Made by a program: the position numbers and the translations under genes
Shown: positions 16,504-24,099 of the stretch, one piece after another
Position numbering within the stretch: the first letter of the stretch is position 1
Layout of the letters: the number at the start of each line of letters is the position of its first letter
Assembly (NCBI GenBank): GCA_002509405.1
Contig: DAVO01000029.1
Span: 16,492-52,618, forward strand
Direction of reading: 5' to 3'
Length of the DNA stretch: 36,127 nt
Source of the DNA: Methanomassiliicoccaceae archaeon UBA72
GTDB lineage: Archaea > Thermoplasmatota > Thermoplasmata > Methanomassiliicoccales > Methanomethylophilaceae
The notes under the pieces: generated by a model
Databases searched by the model: none
What the model saw: the letters and a program-made list of their open reading frames with translations, nothing else
Told to the model about the DNA's origin: nothing

Positions 16504-16549
16504 TACGGATCGCGGGCCGAAAATCATCCGTAGGCCCGCCTCGGCGGGC
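16504..16549 (+). other. Overlapping, mutually exclusive hairpin stems between genes
   Basis: Four short segments can pair in competing ways. TACGGAT (16504-16510) pairs with ATCCGTA (16526-16532). GCGGGCC (16512-16518) pairs with GGCCCGC (16533-16539). GCCCGCC (16534-16540) pairs with GGCGGGC (16543-16549). The first and third helices can coexist; the second excludes both. The region follows the phosphatase stop by 18 nt and precedes the AhpD-like gene's TATA box, so it would lie in the 3' end of the phosphatase transcript. Function unknown. Confidence 0.4.
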
Positions 16550-16607
16550 AATACCTGTTCACGGTTAGTTACGATGGTTTATTATGCCGTCTTGCCGATT
16601 CTCACCC

Positions 16608-17000
16608 ATGCCATGCAAAAAAGATTCCGAGTGCGAAATGAGCGGCAAGAAGTTCTGCCAGATGTATGACAACATGGGCGGATTCGCCCCCAACACCCTG
16701 AAGGCCATCAAGGACCTTGACCCGGGGCTCATCGAGCTTATCCACAACATGGACAATATCATCGTAGAGGACGGAGCCCTCGACAAGAAGACAAAAAGGC
16801 TCATCGCCCTCGCGTGCGTCTGCATCAGGTCCTGCGAGGACTGCGTCTACCCCCAGGCCAAGGTCGCCAAGAACTACGGTGCCACCAAGGAGGAGATCCT
16901 CGAGGCCGTCAACGTCGCGGTTCTGACCGGAGGGGTCCCCAGCTGGTCCATAGCCAAAAAGGGCATCGCCCAGCTCTTCGAAGAATGGGACAAGGAGTGA
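16608..17000 (+). CDS. Carboxymuconolactone decarboxylase / AhpD-like protein
   Basis: A 130-residue all-helical CMD-family protein with the redox pair CxxC at Cys76 and Cys79 (RSCEDC), in an extra Cys-rich context (Cys70, Cys72). In AhpD-type enzymes the second Cys is followed four residues on by His; here that residue is Gln83 (CVYPQAK). This makes classical AhpD peroxidase activity doubtful while leaving a thiol-disulfide role possible. The N-terminus is also Cys-rich (Cys3, Cys9, Cys17). Starts at 16584, 16608 and 16638 are in frame. A TTTATTAT box at 16578-16585 puts transcription start near 16607, so the ATG at 16608 is preferred as a leaderless start. Confidence 0.8.
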   Translation: MPCKKDSECEMSGKKFCQMYDNMGGFAPNTLKAIKDLDPGLIELIHNMDNIIVEDGALDKKTKRLIALACVCIRSCEDCVYPQAKVAKNYGATKEEILEAVNVAVLTGGVPSWSIAKKGIAQLFEEWDKE

Positions 17001-17003
17001 ACA

Positions 17004-17552
17004 TCATCCCCCGGCCTCGCCGTCGGGGGATCCGCTCCTCTTTTTTACGTATTCGATGATCTTGTAAGCGGCCACGGCGCACATTATTCCGATTAACGCC
17101 CCGGCCACGACATCTGACGGATAGTGCACCATAAGATAGATCCTCGAGAAGCCCATCAGAGCGGCGTATGCAACTAGGACAGAGCCCCATCTTCTGTCAT
17201 ATATGAACAGTGCACAGGCCGCTGCGAAAGCATTTACGGTATGTCCCGACGCGAAGGAGTAACCGCCCGGGGGATCGATGATCAGTGGCAGCGACAGATC
17301 TTCGACGAACGGTCTTGGCCTTTCGACCAAAGGCTTAATAATCCAATCGTTAAGAACATACCCCATCAGAACGGCTGCAGCCATCACTACGCCGGCCTCC
17401 CTGGTCGGTTTGTAGATCATCAGCGCAGCGGCGATGATTAACCATATCGCGCCGTGGTCTCCGGAGCACGAGACGTATTTCATCAACGTGTCCATTATCC
17501 CGCCGGACAGATTCTCCTGTATCCAAATCAGGACGTCCGTTTCCGATGCCAT
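17004..17552 (-). CDS. PAP2-family membrane phosphatase
   Basis: A 182-residue polytopic membrane protein with all three PAP2 signatures: K-x6-RP in IIKPLVERPRPF, SGH in SFASGHTVNAF, and SR-x5-H-x3-D in FSRIYLMVHYPSDV. Helices at about 38-60, 62-85, 108-125, 131-145 and 150-170 frame these motifs. Members dephosphorylate lipid phosphates or polyprenyl pyrophosphates; in archaea a dolichyl-pyrophosphate or phosphatidylglycerophosphate substrate is reasonable, but this is inference. The last nine codons overlap a hairpin that could terminate the converging AhpD-like gene. The TATA-like GAAATATCGG at 17571-17580 suggests a leaderless transcript. Confidence 0.88.
   Translation of the reverse strand: MASETDVLIWIQENLSGGIMDTLMKYVSCSGDHGAIWLIIAAALMIYKPTREAGVVMAAAVLMGYVLNDWIIKPLVERPRPFVEDLSLPLIIDPPGGYSFASGHTVNAFAAACALFIYDRRWGSVLVAYAALMGFSRIYLMVHYPSDVVAGALIGIMCAVAAYKIIEYVKKRSGSPDGEAGG
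17007..17046 (+). terminator. Hairpin plus T-run downstream of the AhpD-like gene
   Basis: ATCCCCCG at 17007-17014 pairs perfectly with CGGGGGAT at 17025-17032 (8 bp, with an inner GGC/GCC). A run of six T follows at 17041-17046. It starts 6 nt after the AhpD-like stop and lies within the coding end of the converging PAP2 gene. It looks like an intrinsic terminator. Archaeal termination relies mainly on T-runs, so the role of the stem is uncertain. Confidence 0.5.
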
Positions 17553-17669
17553 CGGAGATGCGACGTGTTACCGATATTTCAAACCAGACGGAGCCTGCCT
17601 TAGACCGGCTGACGGATGGCATATGTGGCGTCCGATATCCATCATTCGCCGGGCGGACGCGTACTCGAA

Positions 17670-17683
17670 GTTTATTATATCAC
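17670..17683 (+). promoter_or_regulatory. Promoter of the aconitase gene
   Basis: TTTATTATATCAC is a good archaeal TATA element about 31-44 nt upstream of the ATG at 17714. It leaves a leader that carries the ribosome site AGGAG. Confidence 0.55.
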
Positions 17684-17713
17684 ACGCGTTTAACCGGAAA
17701 CAGGAGATAAGTA

Positions 17714-20347
17714 ATGACCGAGGTAGGAAAATGTATCAGGACAATCGATACCGACGAAGGTAAGATCGACATATACAGCCTCAGGGAGCTTGAAGAGAAT
17801 GGAATAATCAAAGACCTCTCGAAGATGCCCTATTCCATCAAAATAATAGTAGAGTCAATGCTAAGACAGAGGGACGGCAAGCTCATAACCGACAAGGACG
17901 TGGTCGCGGCCGCATCCTGGAATCCCAAGGAGAATTCGGACGACGAGATACCGTGGATACCGGCGAGGGTCCTGCTTCAGGACCTTACCGGCGGAGCTGC
18001 CGTCACCGACCTGGCGTCAATGAGGGCGGCGGTGGACGCACTGGGATTCGACGGGTCCATCATAGATCCCCTGGTCCCGGTAGATCTAGTGATCGACCAT
18101 TCGGTACAGACCGATTATGCGGGCAGGTCCGACGCTCGGGAGCTCAATGAAGAGCTTGAATTCGAAAGAAACAAAGAAAGATATGCACTGTTCAAATGGG
18201 CGCAGGATTCTTTCAAGAACTTCCGCGTAGTCCCTCCCGGAAACGGCATATGCCACCAGGTGAACCTGGAATACCTTTCTCCTGTCATCCATGTCAAAGA
18301 CGGCTGCGGTAACAAGACCGCCTATCCGGATTCATGCTTCGGGACCGATTCGCACACCACACAGATCAACGGCCTGGGAGTGGCCGGGTGGGGCGTGGGC
18401 GGGATCGAGGCCGAGGCGGTGATGGTGGGACAGCCCAGCTACATGAAGCTGCCCGACGTGGTGGGATTCAGGCTCAAAGGCATGCTTAGGCCTGGGGTCA
18501 ACGCCACCGACCTGGTCCTAACATGCGTGCAGATGCTGAGGAAGAAGGGAGTCGTGGGCAAGTTCGTCGAGTTCTGCGGCCCCGGCTACGCCGGACTGGA
18601 ACTGGCCGACCGCGCCACCCTCGCCAACATGGCGCCCGAATACGGAGCGACCATGGGGTACTGCCCTATCGACGGCAACACGATCGAGTACCTCAGGCTG
18701 ACCGGAAGGGATACCGCACACATCGACGCCGTGGAGAAGTACGCCAAAGAGCAGACGCTTTGGTACGACGGGGAAGCGGAGTACACCGACTTGCTGGAGC
18801 TCGACCTGGAGACCGTGGAGCCTTCCCTCGCCGGGCACAAGAGGCCCCAGGATCGCATCCCACTTTCAGAGATGGAGAATTCCTTCGCAAAGTCCCTCAA
18901 GGACCTGGGAGTGGAAAAGAAAAGGGAACCGGTGTCCGGAATGCTCGGGGACGGCTCGGTGGTCATCGCTTCGATAACCTCGTGCACGAACACCGCCAAT
19001 CCCTCGGTCATGATCGCGGCGGGACTTCTCGCCAAGAAGGCATGCGAGCTCGGACTTAAGAAGAAAAACTTCGTGAAGACCTCCCTCGCCCCGGGATCAA
19101 AAGTGGTGACGGAATATCTCGAGAAATCCGGCCTGCTCCCTTACATGGAGGATCTGGGATTCCAAGTATGCGGCTACGGATGCATGACGTGCATAGGGAA
19201 CAGCGGGCCCCTGTCCGACGATGTGTCGAGACAGATAAGGGCCGACGACCTTGCCGTAGCAGCGGTCGCTTCCAGCAACCGCAACTTCGAAGGCAGGATC
19301 CACCCGTTGGTAAAGGCCAATTATCTGGCCTCTCCGCCTCTGGTGATCGCATACGCCATAGCGGGAAAGATCGACATTGATTTCGAAAACGAACCGATAG
19401 CGCATGCGAGAGGGAAGGACGTCTATCTGAGGGACATATGGCCCGACGACGCTGACGTAGAGGACGTAAAGAACAGGTTCGTAGACTCCGAGACGTTTGC
19501 CAAAGAATACCGCAACGTGTTCAAGGGTTCCGAGAGATGGGACAAGATACCGTGCGAGAGATCCCCGCTGTTCGCATGGGATGAGAAGTCGACTTACATA
19601 AGGAATCCTCCTTTCTTCGACGACATATTCGAGGAGCCCGCCATCAGGGATATAGAAGGCGCAAGATGCCTTGCCATGCTGGGAGATTCGATCACAACGG
19701 ACCATATCTCGCCGGCTGGGGACTTCCCTGCCGACAGCGACGCAGGGAGATATCTGCTTGAGCGCGGAGTGGAGAAGAAAGATTTCAATTCCTATGGCTC
19801 CCGCAGAGCCAACCACGAGATAATGGTCCGCGGGACTTTCGCCAACATCCGTCTCAGGAACCGGCTGGTACCGGGATCCGAGGGCAGCAGGTCGATCTAT
19901 CTGCCCGAGGGGACCGTTGACACGATATTCGAGACGTCCGGCAGATACATGGAGGAGAGGACGCCCCTGATCATATTGGCCGGGAAGGAGTACGGTACGG
20001 GCAGCTCCAGAGACTGGGCGGCCAAAGGGCCCCTTCTGCTTGGCATAAAGGCGGTCATCGCCGAATCTTTCGAGAGGATACACCGTTCGAACCTGATAGG
20101 TATGGGCATAGTGCCGCTTCAGTTCCTTGACGGCCAGAACGCGGAGACTCTGAAGCTGGACGGCACAGAGACGTTCGATATCGACCTGGAAGGGCTGGAG
20201 CCGAAATGCCTGGTGGGCGTTACAGCTTACAGAGGGGGCATGAAACTGGAGTTCGACGTCGTATGCAGGGCGGACGTCCCGGCGGAGATCGACTATCTGG
20301 CCAACGGCGGGATACTTCAGTACGTGCTGCGCAAGATGATACTGTAA
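17714..20347 (+). CDS. acnA: Aconitate hydratase, AcnA/IRP1 type
   Basis: A 4Fe-4S enzyme isomerising citrate to isocitrate, here feeding 2-oxoglutarate and glutamate synthesis rather than a full cycle (inference). At 877 residues it matches the monomeric AcnA class. The cluster ligands are Cys424 (SCTNTANP) and Cys490/Cys493 (GCMTCIGN). Substrate motifs include FGTDSHTTQINGLGVAGWGVGG near 209-230, GDSITTDHISPAG, the SYGSRRANHE block and GSSRDWAAKG. AGGAG lies 7 nt upstream of the ATG. It stands alone, without citrate synthase or isocitrate dehydrogenase nearby. Confidence 0.95.
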   Translation: MTEVGKCIRTIDTDEGKIDIYSLRELEENGIIKDLSKMPYSIKIIVESMLRQRDGKLITDKDVVAAASWNPKENSDDEIPWIPARVLLQDLTGGAAVTDLASMRAAVDALGFDGSIIDPLVPVDLVIDHSVQTDYAGRSDARELNEELEFERNKERYALFKWAQDSFKNFRVVPPGNGICHQVNLEYLSPVIHVKDGCGNKTAYPDSCFGTDSHTTQINGLGVAGWGVGGIEAEAVMVGQPSYMKLPDVVGFRLKGMLRPGVNATDLVLTCVQMLRKKGVVGKFVEFCGPGYAGLELADRATLANMAPEYGATMGYCPIDGNTIEYLRLTGRDTAHIDAVEKYAKEQTLWYDGEAEYTDLLELDLETVEPSLAGHKRPQDRIPLSEMENSFAKSLKDLGVEKKREPVSGMLGDGSVVIASITSCTNTANPSVMIAAGLLAKKACELGLKKKNFVKTSLAPGSKVVTEYLEKSGLLPYMEDLGFQVCGYGCMTCIGNSGPLSDDVSRQIRADDLAVAAVASSNRNFEGRIHPLVKANYLASPPLVIAYAIAGKIDIDFENEPIAHARGKDVYLRDIWPDDADVEDVKNRFVDSETFAKEYRNVFKGSERWDKIPCERSPLFAWDEKSTYIRNPPFFDDIFEEPAIRDIEGARCLAMLGDSITTDHISPAGDFPADSDAGRYLLERGVEKKDFNSYGSRRANHEIMVRGTFANIRLRNRLVPGSEGSRSIYLPEGTVDTIFETSGRYMEERTPLIILAGKEYGTGSSRDWAAKGPLLLGIKAVIAESFERIHRSNLIGMGIVPLQFLDGQNAETLKLDGTETFDIDLEGLEPKCLVGVTAYRGGMKLEFDVVCRADVPAEIDYLANGGILQYVLRKMIL

Positions 20348-20363
20348 ACCCTTTAGACACAAA

Positions 20364-20373
20364 TCTTTTTATC
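20364..20373 (+). promoter_or_regulatory. Box A (TATA) of the tRNA-Pro gene
   Basis: TCTTTTTATC is centred about 30 nt upstream of the first base of the mature tRNA at 20399, the standard spacing for archaeal tRNA promoters. Confidence 0.55.
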
Positions 20374-20398
20374 ATGATGCGGACTACCCGCAACAGTC

Positions 20399-20474
20399 GG
20401 GCCCGTGGGCTAGCTTGGTATACTTGTAGCTTCGGGAGCTATAGACTCCGGTTCAAATCCGGGCGGGCCCACCA
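20399..20474 (+). tRNA. tRNA-Pro(CGG), CCA encoded
   Basis: Acceptor stem GGGCCCG (20399-20405) pairs with CGGGCCC (20464-20470), followed by A73 and encoded CCA. Anticodon stem GTAGC/GCTAT encloses the loop TTCGGGA with anticodon CGG. The T stem TCCGG/CCGGG encloses TTCAAAT. There is no intron. The D stem is poor: G10-U25 and G11-C24 pair, but positions 12-23 (C/A) and 13-22 (U/U) do not, which is worth checking. The 3' end points into a gene-poor interval. Confidence 0.92.
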
Positions 20475-20817
20475 TTTTACAGACCTTATCTGCATGATGG
20501 TCCCATTTTGCCGGTTGTTTCCCATTTTGTTTTCCGTGCTGTGACCGATCATACTTCTGGCGGTACAGAGCCGTAATGATGTCCGAACACGATGATATTG
20601 AACCGAACGTGTTTGGAAGGGTGATGATCTGAGGACGATACATTAAATTTGAATCATATGCAATTGAATTCGTATTCCCATTTGCCTGATAGAAATCAGG
20701 CACCTTGCTTTACGAGAAGGAAATCATCTTAAGACCGTTAGACGCCGGTCTTGAACGCTCCATTACAAGTCGCACATCGGTTAAATAGAGAGGATACGGT
20801 GTATATGCGGTGCCCGT
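20475..20817. other. Non-coding stretch after tRNA-Pro
   Basis: No convincing gene was found in these 343 nt. It contains a small perfect hairpin at 20683-20702 (TGCCTGAT, loop AGAA, ATCAGGCA) and a 13-bp sequence at 20545-20557 that recurs in direct orientation at 24258-24270. A TTAAATAG box at 20781-20788 probably serves the hydrolase gene that follows. Confidence 0.5.
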
Positions 20818-21684
20818 TTGAAAGAAAGATACATCTCCACGGACAACGGGAAGATCTGGAGCTGCGTATACGGAGAGGACGAGAAGGGCGTGCCTCTGCT
20901 CGTCGTGCACGGTGGTCCCGGATTTCTCAGCATGCCTCAGACAATAAGCGACCTTTCTGTTGATAGACCGGTCTACTTCTACGACCAGCTCGGTTGCGGA
21001 AGGTCGGACAGGGCTTCTGACGATAGCTTATACTCTTTGGAAACCTACACGGAAGAGCTTGACGCGGTAAGAAAAGAACTTGGCCTCACCGATGTGGTTT
21101 TGGTCGGATTCTCCTGGGGATGCGGGCTCATATGTTCTTACATTCTGGAGAAGGGGCCGGAAGGAGTGAAGGGACTGATATTGTCAGGCCCGTTGCTGAG
21201 TTCTCCGATATGGGAAATGGACCAGAGAGGCAATATCGCAGCACTGTCCGATTCAGCGATTGCAGCGATCGGTATAGGGGAAAGAGACAGGGAATACGGC
21301 GAAGCCTACAGCGAAGCCGTGACCGAATATTACAGGAAATTCCTTTGCAACCTCGATCCGTGGCCGGATTATCTGGTTAATTCCATGGAAAGCATGAACG
21401 TGGATGTTTACATTAAGATGTGGGGGCCCAGCGAGTTCACGGTCACCGGCAGCCTGAAGCAATTCGACCTTTACCCCAGGCTTAAGGAGATAGATGTCCC
21501 GGTCCTTCTCACATGCGGCGACAGCGATGAAGCGCACGTAAAATCCGTGAAGGATTTCCAGGAGGCCTTCGGAAATGCGTGCATGGCGGTCATACCTGAC
21601 GCCACACATATGCACCACATCGAAAGACCAGAGATATACAAAATATCGGTCGGTTGGTTCCTGAAGAGGTTGGAGAAAAGATGA
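20818..21684 (+). CDS. Alpha/beta hydrolase, proline-iminopeptidase-like
   Basis: A 288-residue serine hydrolase of the S33 type. The oxyanion motif HGGPG is at 31-35, DQLGCGRSD at 56-64, the nucleophile elbow GFSWGCG has Ser99, a catalytic Asp is likely in CGDSDEAHV, and the His in DATHMHHIERP. Peptidase or esterase substrate is unknown. The only usable start in this frame after the stop at 20782 is the TTG at 20818. The TTAAATAG box at 20781-20788 would start transcription just before it, so a near-leaderless TTG start is the simplest reading. It stands alone between the tRNA and the next promoter. Confidence 0.83.
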   Translation: MKERYISTDNGKIWSCVYGEDEKGVPLLVVHGGPGFLSMPQTISDLSVDRPVYFYDQLGCGRSDRASDDSLYSLETYTEELDAVRKELGLTDVVLVGFSWGCGLICSYILEKGPEGVKGLILSGPLLSSPIWEMDQRGNIAALSDSAIAAIGIGERDREYGEAYSEAVTEYYRKFLCNLDPWPDYLVNSMESMNVDVYIKMWGPSEFTVTGSLKQFDLYPRLKEIDVPVLLTCGDSDEAHVKSVKDFQEAFGNACMAVIPDATHMHHIERPEIYKISVGWFLKRLEKR

Positions 21685-21904
21685 AGGGCGCCCTGTGATG
21701 CCCCCATCGTATTTCAGCAGATTGAGGAGGTAGTTTTACGGCAAGTGTGCAGTACCGATATCTTTTCCGCCCTCCAAAGCTCCTGTTGGATGACGTGATA
21801 GACTGTCAAGTGATGCTGACCGACTTTGAAAGAACATGAAAGGCCGATCCATGCTCCTTGACCTTTTCAACCCGGTAACGAACGGCTGATGAACAGTCTT
21901 ATTT

Positions 21905-21929
21905 CAGGATTCAATCCTGTTTTTATAGA
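21905..21929 (+). promoter_or_regulatory. Palindrome abutting a TATA box before the zinc-ribbon gene
   Basis: CAGGATTCAATCCTG (21905-21919) is a perfect palindrome around one C. It is followed immediately by TTTTTATAGA (21920-21929), a TATA box about 50 nt upstream of the ATG at 21978. A symmetric site next to TATA is a likely regulator operator. No other function is visible in the 293-nt gap at 21685-21977. Confidence 0.45.
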
Positions 21930-21977
21930 CAACGTTGTTCAGTAAGATTAAAATCTGCGGAGAAATCATCAAGAGAC

Positions 21978-22562
21978 ATGAGATATTGCGGTGTTTGCGG
22001 ATATGTCCTCGACGATGACGTAAGATTCTGTCCCAGATGCGGTACCCCCGCATCTTCGGAGAGGCCCGCCGTTCCGGACTCCGGGACAGAGGGCGCGGGG
22101 TCCGTGATAACTGCGGACAGTATCTTCAACGCATCCAAACAGGAGCTGACAGAACTCTTCTCGTACGGCAGGCTCGGTAAAGAATTCACTGGAGATATCT
22201 CCTTCATACGGGACAGGGTCCGCAGGACCGTGAGCGGCACGCCGGCGGATACCCTCCGCAGCATCGCGGCCTCCAACATGGCCGACGTCCGCCAGAGACT
22301 GTCGCAGATCGACGACAGCATCAGCGACCGGAACTGGGGCAACATAGTGGATTTCATGAAGAATGGGCTACCGGCAGCGATAGTGTCGTACTTCTACGAT
22401 CCGGCCCTGGCAACCGAAGTTAAGAACATTATGGACCGCATGAAGGCGATGTCGAGAAAGGGATGGGACAAGACGGGGTTCCTCGGGAAAGCCGCTGTTC
22501 CCTCGGCAAAATTCGAAGACGTCTACCTCCTGCGTTACGTGACGTCCAACATAAGGTTCTGA
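21978..22562 (+). CDS. Zinc-ribbon protein of unknown function
   Basis: A 194-residue protein opening with a double-CxxC zinc ribbon (CGVCGYVLDDDVRFCPRCG at 4-22), then a linker rich in Pro, Ser and Glu (about 23-45), then a helical domain of about 145 residues containing IRDRVRRTVSG, MADVRQRLSQIDDSIS and VKNIMDRMKAMSRKGW. No enzyme signature was recognised. Archaea have many such soluble zinc-ribbon proteins of unknown role. A palindromic promoter element at 21905-21929 suggests specific regulation. There is no downstream partner gene. Confidence 0.7.
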   Translation: MRYCGVCGYVLDDDVRFCPRCGTPASSERPAVPDSGTEGAGSVITADSIFNASKQELTELFSYGRLGKEFTGDISFIRDRVRRTVSGTPADTLRSIAASNMADVRQRLSQIDDSISDRNWGNIVDFMKNGLPAAIVSYFYDPALATEVKNIMDRMKAMSRKGWDKTGFLGKAAVPSAKFEDVYLLRYVTSNIRF

Positions 22563-22925
22563 GAAGATCCAGAGGTAGCACGCGTGGGGCCTTACGCCGG
22601 CTCGTCACCATTTCCAGGTCATTGCTCCACCCAGGGAGTTTTCCCGGAATCATCGGACACCTTACGCTTCATCCCCAACTTGTGAGGAATCTTCACACAT
22701 GGGTGGCACAACCATGATCGTCAATGACGTTCAGGCTTGCCATCCACATGCTGTGGGGCTCTGGGCGTTTAGGAAGTGAGCAGCTTTTCCCGATATGGGA
22801 TCTTTCTCCATCGTCTTATTCCGCCCGTGCGATTCCCACGCGTGCATCCACTAATATGAGATATACAATATTTATAATTTTCCCAAGTTACATCCATGAA
22901 CACACATAATTTTGCATCGATCACC

Positions 22926-23019
22926 CTTATGCCGATCCAAATTTCCACTTGCCGGATTACGTGATGGACGGTCCCGGATTTCCGGAAACATTTCATAAAT
23001 CTCCCGTCGCAGCAATCCT
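22926..23019 (+). repeat. 94-bp inverted repeat, left arm
   Basis: Identical, base for base by eye, to the reverse complement of 24136-24229. The arm begins CTTATGCCGATCC and ends GTCGCAGCAATCCT. Homology continues past its end: after ten diverged bases a block ACGACGAGGAAACA is again identical in both arms, then similarity decays. Confidence 0.9.
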
Positions 23020-23195
23020 TAAGGAAGCAAAAACGACGAGGAAACAGCTTTTCAGCGGGTTTCTGTTTAACGATGATACGGTTGTCGAAAAGCCGCTTGT
23101 GCTTTTTGCCGGTGCGGGAATAATTGCAGAAGATGGCCGACAGAACCGGCCCGCGTCTAACGTATGGGTGCCGGATTCCGATTATAATGAAAATG

Positions 23196-23244
23196 CGCCC
23201 GTCCGCACCGGCATGTCATACAGGCGTTCCATGCGGACGGGGCG
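23196..23244 (+). other. Strong hairpin between repeat arm and membrane-protein gene
   Basis: CGCCCGTCCGCA (23196-23207) pairs with TGCGGACGGGGCG (23232-23244), 12 bp with a single bulged G, around a 24-nt loop. It lies about 49 nt downstream of the stop of the minus-strand membrane-protein gene, so it could protect or end that mRNA, or belong to the repeat element. Confidence 0.45.
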
Positions 23245-23292
23245 ACCGATCGGTCTGTTCAAGTTGTTTTGTTCCTTACCTTGTGACAGGGC

Positions 23293-23850
23293 TTACTCTT
23301 CCCCGTTCCCGCTCTTGAAGACATCGGAGCCGCCCTTCACGGACTTGCCGACGAGATACACCGCCATCGCAAATGCGAGCATCCCTGCCACTCCGGAAAG
23401 GAGGTCCCAGACGGTCGCCTGATCATTTATCAACCATTCAGAACTCAACACTCCCATGAACAGGAATGACAGTGCGACCGTCAGTATGAATAAGATAGAC
23501 ATCATCGGTTTCTTTTCTGCGAACGCCCATACGATCAATACGATTAGCATTACTGTCAACGAGATGTTAGTGTAAAGATATCCGGTAACCCACCCATTAA
23601 GGAAGAAGGCAGCGGATACCAATGTAAATAAGACTGCTTCGAAGTGCAAGTTGTTTATATATGCACCGATCGCGGCAAGCAATATGACCACTGCACATAT
23701 CATCAACAGATAGTACACGTCATTGTCCATCAATCCATAAGCATTTTCTCCGACGAAATACCACACTAAAGACTCCAGAGAATACGAAAATGAAGCCAGT
23801 GCGATAAATATCAGTCCTAAGACCGTTGTATCCATTCTTTCGTTTTTCAT
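23293..23850 (-). CDS. Six-helix membrane protein between inverted repeat arms
   Basis: A 185-residue hydrophobic protein with about six predicted transmembrane helices (near 10-30, 45-62, 68-86, 93-109, 116-133 and 148-168) and a short charged tail ending GNGEE. GGTGG 6 nt upstream supports the ATG at 23850 over an in-frame start at 23868. The helix pattern is loosely reminiscent of the GPR1/FUN34/SatP acetate-transporter family, but the NPAPLGL signature is missing, so I leave it unassigned. The whole gene lies inside the segment bounded by the 94-bp inverted repeats. Confidence 0.65.
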   Translation of the reverse strand: MKNERMDTTVLGLIFIALASFSYSLESLVWYFVGENAYGLMDNDVYYLLMICAVVILLAAIGAYINNLHFEAVLFTLVSAAFFLNGWVTGYLYTNISLTVMLIVLIVWAFAEKKPMMSILFILTVALSFLFMGVLSSEWLINDQATVWDLLSGVAGMLAFAMAVYLVGKSVKGGSDVFKSGNGEE

Positions 23851-24099
23851 GTACCCACCTTTTGGCATACTACTATCGAAAATCGACTATACCGGGCTCT
23901 TCCGAGACGATCTGCCGAAGGTCTTCGCGTATGACCGTCTGACAATGGAGGCATTCATTATTTATTACAACGGGTTTAACAAAATCTGACACATGCAGAC
24001 CGGGCGTGATTTGAATCCGCCTATCGTTCTTCTTGGCGTTCGGTTACTGAAGTAAAAAAGTTGCTTTTTGAAGGTTGTCCTGTCGCTGAACAGAAATCG

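Larger units (their letters stand above)
22563..23292. other. 730-nt stretch without a supported gene, containing one repeat arm
   Basis: Frames here are short or run through repeat sequence, and none has a recognisable product. It holds the plus-strand arm of the 94-bp inverted repeat (22926-23019), its foldable tail to about 23060, and a strong hairpin at 23196-23244. A TATA-like TATTTATAAT near 22867-22876 lies about 50 nt upstream of the repeat and could drive a transcript through it. Confidence 0.5.

Noticed and set aside
16504..16539. H-type pseudoknot from the first two stems
   Set aside because: The loop that must cross the first 7-bp stem would have zero nucleotides, which is sterically unlikely. 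Alternative exclusive hairpins are a better description.
19097..20362. 421-residue minus-strand frame opposite aconitase
   Set aside because: A long frame produced by GC-rich codon use of acnA; no ribosome site and no recognisable motif.
20621..20632. C/D-box small RNA suggested by GTGATGA followed by CTGA
   Set aside because: The two boxes are one base apart, far too close for a guide sequence, and no second pair was seen.
22949..23422. 157-residue plus-strand frame starting in the left repeat arm
   Set aside because: TTG start inside the repeat, no ribosome site, and similarity to the other arm is clearer at nucleotide than at protein level, with frame drift after the identical block.
24001..24030. 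tRNA-like fragment on the minus strand (GATTCAAATC resembling a T loop)
   Set aside because: Flanking bases do not make a five-pair T stem and no acceptor or anticodon arm is present.
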